From IMG/VR virus record IMGVR_UViG_3300047560_001719, positions 1 to 57,799 of that record: a stretch of DNA of 57,799 nucleotides; one strand, written 5' to 3'. Below are positions 53,688 through 57,799 of this stretch, piece by piece (position 1 is the stretch's first letter; each line of letters begins with the position of its first letter). The notes under the pieces are model-generated. The model saw only the letters and a program-made list of their open reading frames with translations. It searched no databases and was not told where the DNA came from. The stretch comes from a virus. The position numbers were made by a program, and so were the translations under genes.

Positions 53688-54079
53688 TGGCTGTAACTAT
53701 TTCTAACAGAAAGAACACATCGTTCGTTATTCATGTCTCGGCTGCTAACACAGGTAACGTCGTCGTTTCTGGTAACAGCACGACGACCAACGTCAATGGA
53801 ACTACTACGTGTATCGCAGTAGGCAACGAAGTCATGACGGGTGCTTACATCACACAAGCAGTGTGGGGAACAGACGGTGTCGGTTCGATTCAGGTTCTCA
53901 GAGGTGGTACACTCGTAGCAGTATACGACTCGACTGGCCAGAAGGATTATGCTGGTTGTGGTATCCCTCTGAACGTCAACCCTTCTGCTAACCTCGTCGT
54001 TAACTTCGTAGGTTCGGCAAACGGTTATTGCCTACTCGAACTACAGAAGCTCGGCACAACTTCAGAATACTACTCGTAA
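53687..54079 (+). CDS. Small beta-rich virion protein, possible capsid decoration
   Basis: The 130-residue product starts by TAATG overlap with the core protein. It is beta-rich with repeated Asn/Thr/Val strands (VVVSGNSTTTNVNGTTTCIA, VGSIQVLRGGTLVAVYDSTG) and a C-terminal ANGYCLLELQKL strand. It resembles small proteins of unknown function encoded beside the prohead protease in marine phages. A capsid decoration or head protein role is inferred from its position; Ig-like folding is likely but not proven. Confidence 0.65.
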   Translation: MAVTISNRKNTSFVIHVSAANTGNVVVSGNSTTTNVNGTTTCIAVGNEVMTGAYITQAVWGTDGVGSIQVLRGGTLVAVYDSTGQKDYAGCGIPLNVNPSANLVVNFVGSANGYCLLELQKLGTTSEYYS

Positions 54080-54088
54080 GGTAAAGAC

Positions 54089-54760
54089 ATGAAGCTAATC
54101 ACAGAAGTCATCGAAGATCTCAGATGTATCACTGAAGCCCGTGAAGACGGGAAGAAGAACGTGTTCATCGAAGGCATCTTCCTACAAGGTGGTATCAAGA
54201 ACCGTAACGGTCGTATGTATCCGGTAGAGACACTCGAGAAAGAAGTCAAGCGCTACGACGAGACTTACATTCAGAAGGGTAGAGCTCTCGGAGAACTCGG
54301 CCATCCAGAAGGTCCTTCGATTAACCTTGACCGTGTTTCACACATGATCACCTCGCTGAGAAAAGAAGGCAACAACTTCATCGGTAAAGCAAAGCTGATG
54401 GACACTCCTTTCGGTAACATCGCAAAGGGTCTGATCGGCGAAGGCGTAAAGCTCGGTGTGTCTTCAAGAGGTATGGGTTCGCTGAAGCTAAATAGAGAAG
54501 GCATCAACGAAGTACAAGACGATTTCTACCTCGCTACAGCGGCAGACATCGTTGCGGATCCGTCTGCTCCGGATGCGTTCGTAAACGGTATCATGGAAGG
54601 TGTAGAGTGGGTATGGCAAGACGATCTACTCGTCGCAAAGAAAGCACGTGTTGTCGAAGAGACAGTACAGACCATCGAAAAGGCGGTTTCATCAAGAGAA
54701 CTTGAAGCAAAGAAGTTTCAGATTTTCGAGAACTTCCTGAACAAAATTTCTAAAATCTAA
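54089..54760 (+). CDS. 21: gp21-like prohead protease
   Basis: The 223-residue protein (T4 gp21 has 212) belongs to the S78-type herpesvirus-like protease fold. The catalytic His lies in ALGELGHPEGPSINL and the catalytic Ser in VKLGVSSRGMGSL, followed by DFYLATAADIVADPSAPDAF. It digests the core and scaffold and trims gp23 after assembly. It lies between the core and scaffold genes as in T4. Confidence 0.95.
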   Translation: MKLITEVIEDLRCITEAREDGKKNVFIEGIFLQGGIKNRNGRMYPVETLEKEVKRYDETYIQKGRALGELGHPEGPSINLDRVSHMITSLRKEGNNFIGKAKLMDTPFGNIAKGLIGEGVKLGVSSRGMGSLKLNREGINEVQDDFYLATAADIVADPSAPDAFVNGIMEGVEWVWQDDLLVAKKARVVEETVQTIEKAVSSRELEAKKFQIFENFLNKISKI

Positions 54761-54765
54761 CTTAG

Positions 54766-54773
54766 AATAAATA
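54766..54773 (+). promoter_or_regulatory. Late promoter-like octamer (AATAAATA) before scaffold
   Basis: AATAAATA occurs at 54766-54773 and overlaps a second copy at 54770-54777. An AAGGAG ribosome-binding site follows before the scaffold ATG at 54798. Confidence 0.6.
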
Positions 54774-54797
54774 AATAAAATTCACAAGGAGCCAAAA

Positions 54798-55796
54798 ATG
54801 TCAGATAAAGAAACCAATGAAATCGTCCAGGACGAAATCCTTGACGAAGGTCTCGATGAGTCTGCTGGATCGGAAACACTGAAGCCGAACCCGACTCGTG
54901 CGGAAATGCTTGCAACCTTTAGCTCGCTGCTTTCGCAACTTAAGGGCGAGGACCTTTCACACTTCTTCAACGATTCGATTAAGAAGTATAGCCCAGATGC
55001 AGTTCCATCTTCTCCGGTTCCTGGTGGTGCACCTGGTATCGGTAAGATGCCTATGCCAACTCTTAACGCTGTCAAGGAAGACATCAACGAAGTGTTCGCT
55101 GGTGAGGACCTTACAGAAGAAGCAAAAGACAAGTTTGCAACTATCTTCGAAGCTGCAGTATCAGCTCGCGTTTCTCTCGAAGAAGCTCGCCTAGCGGAAG
55201 AGTTTGAAACACAACTCGCTGAAGCAGTAGAAGAAGTCAAAGAAGAAATGACGACTAAGATCGATCAGTATCTTGACTACGTCGTTGAATCGTGGATGGA
55301 AGACAACAAGCTTGCTATCGAGTCTACACTCCGCGCAGATATTGCTGAGAACTTCATGGAAGGTCTCTACAATCTGTTCGCCGAATCGTACATCACGGTT
55401 CCAGAAGAAAAGCTAGATGTTATCGGCGAAATGAAGGCACAGATCGAAGAGCTTGAATCAAAGCTTGACGAATCTGTCAATAAGCAACTTGAACTTCAGA
55501 ACACTATCGACGAAGCTACAATGGAAGCTACGTTCGATGAAGTTTCAGAAGGTCTTGCTGCTACTCAAGTAGAGAAGCTTCGTACACTTGCAGAAGGTAT
55601 CGAGTTCACTGACGTTGAGACTTACACAAAGAAGCTCAACATCATCAAGGACAAGTACTTCTCTGAAAAGAAGGAAGTCAACACAGGTGTTATCACTGAA
55701 GAAGCGACCGAAGGTCTTGCTGAAGCAGATAAGCCTGTAGCAGTCGGTGACATGGCAAACTATGTTAGCGCCATTTCAAGAACTCAAAAGTTTTAA
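54798..55796 (+). CDS. 22: gp22-like prohead scaffold protein
   Basis: The 332-residue protein (T4 gp22 has 269) is acidic, Glu/Lys/Ala-rich and predicted to be mostly coiled coil (MKAQIEELESKLDESVNKQL). It lies between gp21 and gp23 as in T4. Segments LDEGLDESAG, LTEEAKDKF and KLAIESTLRADIAENFMEGL are typical of scaffold cores in marine relatives. It has several (I/L)xE sites suitable for removal by the protease. Confidence 0.92.
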   Translation: MSDKETNEIVQDEILDEGLDESAGSETLKPNPTRAEMLATFSSLLSQLKGEDLSHFFNDSIKKYSPDAVPSSPVPGGAPGIGKMPMPTLNAVKEDINEVFAGEDLTEEAKDKFATIFEAAVSARVSLEEARLAEEFETQLAEAVEEVKEEMTTKIDQYLDYVVESWMEDNKLAIESTLRADIAENFMEGLYNLFAESYITVPEEKLDVIGEMKAQIEELESKLDESVNKQLELQNTIDEATMEATFDEVSEGLAATQVEKLRTLAEGIEFTDVETYTKKLNIIKDKYFSEKKEVNTGVITEEATEGLAEADKPVAVGDMANYVSAISRTQKF

Positions 55797-55799
55797 TTT

Positions 55800-55807
55800 G
55801 ATAAATA
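55800..55807 (+). promoter_or_regulatory. Late promoter-like octamer (GATAAATA) before capsid gene
   Basis: An NATAAATA octamer lies between scaffold and capsid genes, followed by an AAAGGGAG ribosome-binding site (55833-55840). Confidence 0.65.
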
Positions 55808-55845
55808 GATTATAACAAAAAATCCTTAGGTAAAGGGAGAATAAA

Positions 55846-57213
55846 ATGTTAGCTGAGGAACTAAACAACAAGTGGAAGCCAGTGCTCGAGCACGCAGATC
55901 TTCCAGAGATTAAAGATAGACATCGTCGTCTCGTTACGGCTACTGTCCTAGAAAACACCGAGAATGCTCTGCGTGAAGCAGCTGCTCAAGGTGGCGTTCA
56001 ACAAATGCTTGGTGAAGCTGACGGTCACGTCAACTCAGTAGGCAGCGGCCAGGTTGCAAACTTCGACCCAGTACTTATTTCGCTGGTTCGCCGTTCGATG
56101 CCAAACCTGATCGCTTACGACGTTTGCGGCGTTCAGCCGATGAACGGTCCAACCGGTCTTATCTTCGCGATGCGTTCACAGTACGCTAACTCGACAGACT
56201 CGACTGTTTCGGAAGCTTTCTACAACGAAGCTAACACAGGTCACTCGTCACGCCTTGGTGCAGGTCTTACCTTCGCTAACACTGGTGCCGCTTCTGCAAC
56301 TGCAGTCGGTGCTAACACAGCTGGTACAGCTCCTGACACTTCGAACAACGCTGGTAACGCATACTACAACTACACCATGGGTCTGCTAGTTGGTTCTGGC
56401 GAACTTCTTGGTGCTAACAGCACATACATCTTCCCGGAAATGGGCTTCTCGATCGAGAAGGTTACAGTTTCGGCTAAGACACGCGCGCTGAAGGCTGAAT
56501 ACACCCTTGAACTCGCACAAGATCTCAAGGCAATTCACGGTCTTGACGCAGAAGCCGAACTTTCGAACATTCTTTCAGGTGAAATCCTTGCGGAAATCAA
56601 CCGTGAAGTTGTTCGTTCGATCATCATCACCGCTGAAAAGGGTGCAGCTGAAGGAACCACAACTGCTGGTATCTTCGACCTCGACACCGACTCAAACGGT
56701 CGTTGGATGGTTGAAAAGTTCAAGGGTCTTCTGTTCCAGATCGAACGCGAATGCAACAAGATCGCAAAAGAAACCCGTCGCGGTAAGGGTAACGTAATCA
56801 TCTGTTCTTCTGACGTTGCTTCGGCTCTTCAGATGGCAGGCGTTCTTGATTACGCTCCAGCGATGAACACATCTTCACTGAACATCGACGACACAGGCAA
56901 CACATTTGCTGGTGTTATCAATGGTCGCATTAAGGTCTACATCGATCCTTATGCTGGTACAAACTTCCTGGTAGTTGGCTATAAGGGTTCGAATCCGTTC
57001 GACGCTGGTCTGTTCTACTGCCCATACGTTCCGCTACAAATGGTTCGTGCGGTTGATCCAGGTTCGTTCCAGCCAAAGATCGGCTTCAAGACTCGTTACG
57101 GTATGGCACCGAATCCGTTCGCTAAGGGTACAACTGCTGCTAACGCAACAGCTACTCTCGAGCAGGACTCGAACAAGTACTACCGTCGCGTTCTTATCAA
57201 CAACCTTATGTAA
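55846..57213 (+). CDS. 23: gp23-like major capsid protein
   Basis: The 455-residue protein (T4 gp23 has 521) has the HK97-type capsid features of T4-like phages: LVRRSMPNLIAYDVCGVQPM, GPTGLIFAMRSQY, VSAKTRALKAEYTLELAQDL and a C-terminal YGMAPNPFA. A maturation site is likely at QMLGE/ADGH (after Glu57), matching the (I/L)xE rule and the position of the T4 cut (after residue 65). The codon pattern is uniform, as expected for high expression. It is followed by a strong terminator. Confidence 0.97.
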   Translation: MLAEELNNKWKPVLEHADLPEIKDRHRRLVTATVLENTENALREAAAQGGVQQMLGEADGHVNSVGSGQVANFDPVLISLVRRSMPNLIAYDVCGVQPMNGPTGLIFAMRSQYANSTDSTVSEAFYNEANTGHSSRLGAGLTFANTGAASATAVGANTAGTAPDTSNNAGNAYYNYTMGLLVGSGELLGANSTYIFPEMGFSIEKVTVSAKTRALKAEYTLELAQDLKAIHGLDAEAELSNILSGEILAEINREVVRSIIITAEKGAAEGTTTAGIFDLDTDSNGRWMVEKFKGLLFQIERECNKIAKETRRGKGNVIICSSDVASALQMAGVLDYAPAMNTSSLNIDDTGNTFAGVINGRIKVYIDPYAGTNFLVVGYKGSNPFDAGLFYCPYVPLQMVRAVDPGSFQPKIGFKTRYGMAPNPFAKGTTAANATATLEQDSNKYYRRVLINNLM

Positions 57214-57246
57214 TCATAAGAGTTGGGTACAACCAACCGGTAACTG

Positions 57247-57277
57247 GAAGGGGAGTCGAAAGGCTCCCCTTCTTTTT
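57247..57277 (+). terminator. Intrinsic terminator after major capsid gene
   Basis: An 11-bp stem (57247-57257 with 57262-57272, one G-T pair) closes a GAAA tetraloop (58-61) and is followed by TTTTT. It ends the capsid transcript. Confidence 0.92.
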
Positions 57278-57288
57278 GGCATGTACAA

Positions 57289-57296
57289 TATAAATA
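57289..57296 (+). promoter_or_regulatory. Late promoter (TATAAATA) before last gene
   Basis: A perfect octamer lies just after the capsid terminator and 37 bases before the ATG at 57334. Confidence 0.8.
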
Positions 57297-57333
57297 GAAT
57301 GTGTATAATGCCTATTAAGGCCGAGGATAAGAT

Positions 57334-57799
57334 ATGGCTGCCGTTAACGATATCAACAAGAATTTTCTGTCACCGCTAGGTTATAAGCTGACATTGGCTC
57401 GAGCTCCTGCGGTCGTTTACAACGTGCAGAACATTCGTTTTCCTGGTGTACAGATGAGTAACGGAGAAAGCCCGACACCGTTTGTGCCGATTCCTACGAC
57501 TGGCAAGCTTACTTATAGTCCGCTCGACGTATCGTTTCGTCTGAACGAGGACATGACAGACTATCTCGAGCTTTACAACTGGATGGTCGCGTTGGCATCT
57601 CCTGTAAGTTTCGATGCATACAAAAGTTTACAAGACTCTGGTCCAGGTGCAATCGAATCATTGTATTCAGACGTAAGCTTGCAGATCATGAACAGTAGCA
57701 TGAACTCAAATATTTTGATTACTTTCTACGATGCTTTTCCGATCTCTCTGGCAGATATTGAGTTTAATAGTACAGATACCAGTGTCAATTATATAGAAT
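57334..57799 (+). CDS. Tail-tube-fold structural protein, 3' end outside window
   Basis: 155 codons are visible and the frame stays open to the window end. The sequence (NFLSPLGYKLTLARAPAV, NIRFPGVQMSNGESPTPFVP, SPLDVSFRLNEDMTDYLELY, NWMVAL) belongs to the gp19-like tail-tube-fold proteins often found after gp23 in marine T4-like phages; gp3-like tail completion is an alternative label. An AGGA ribosome-binding site sits about eight bases upstream. An ATG at 57308 is in another frame and was not used. Confidence 0.8.
   Translation, partial: MAAVNDINKNFLSPLGYKLTLARAPAVVYNVQNIRFPGVQMSNGESPTPFVPIPTTGKLTYSPLDVSFRLNEDMTDYLELYNWMVALASPVSFDAYKSLQDSGPGAIESLYSDVSLQIMNSSMNSNILITFYDAFPISLADIEFNSTDTSVNYIE

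Noticed and set aside
1-57799. tRNA genes, insertion sequences, integrase or attachment sites
   Set aside because: Intergenic gaps are at most about 120 bases and no cloverleaf, transposase or recombinase was seen.

Overview
The window is a contiguous block of structural and packaging genes from a T4-like contractile-tailed phage (Caudoviricetes, myovirus morphology). The recognisable T4 gene order is gp25-gp6-gp7-gp8, then a tail-fibre region, then gp13-14-15-16-17, gp18-19-20, gp67, gp21-22-23. Octamers of the form NATAAATA, the late-promoter consensus of T4 and marine T4-like phages, sit before most transcription units. The genes are tightly packed, with many ATGA and TAATG stop/start overlaps. 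The window has no cyanophage photosynthesis gene. It does carry a Coq4-type (ubiquinone pathway) gene, which points to a heterotrophic, ubiquinone-making host such as an alphaproteobacterium. That host assignment is inference.

Layout. 1-1763: the end of a partial unrecognised gene and a small unknown gene. 1786-11776: baseplate wedge (gp25, gp6, a very large gp7-like protein, gp8). 11781-24793: a DUF4815-like giant structural protein, another large structural protein, small coiled-coil proteins, a fibre with 267-bp repeats, a collagen-like fibre with a putative assembly chaperone, and short structural proteins. 24808-35601: further fibre genes, a glycine-rich adhesin and a very repetitive Pro/Asn/Tyr protein. 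35624-41807: an accessory cassette with a prolyl-hydroxylase-like 2OG-Fe(II) oxygenase, two paralogous unknowns, a GT60-like glycosyltransferase, a sulfotransferase-like protein, a fatty-acid desaturase, an unknown and, on the minus strand, a second glycosyltransferase and a DUF6445-like protein. 41876-57799: neck, terminase, Coq4-like gene, sheath, tube, portal, prohead core, protease, scaffold, major capsid protein and the start of a tail-tube-fold protein.

Points that stand out: (i) a P4H-like hydroxylase and a GT60-like transferase in one overlapping operon directly behind a protein with two arrays of about 20 proline-containing repeats, which suggests a hydroxyproline glycosylation system for virion fibres; (ii) a phage Coq4 homologue with an intact HDxxHx11E motif between terminase and sheath; (iii) a giant fibre gene with no ATG/GTG/TTG start, whose natural start appears to be an ATA overlapping the upstream stop; (iv) a recurring beta-type domain of about 65-80 residues found in the gp7-like protein (about six copies), the DUF4815 protein and the tail sheath; (v) prohead-core repeats that each carry a likely prohead-protease site. 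No tRNA, CRISPR array, insertion sequence or integrase was seen. No gene-free stretch exceeds about 120 bases.
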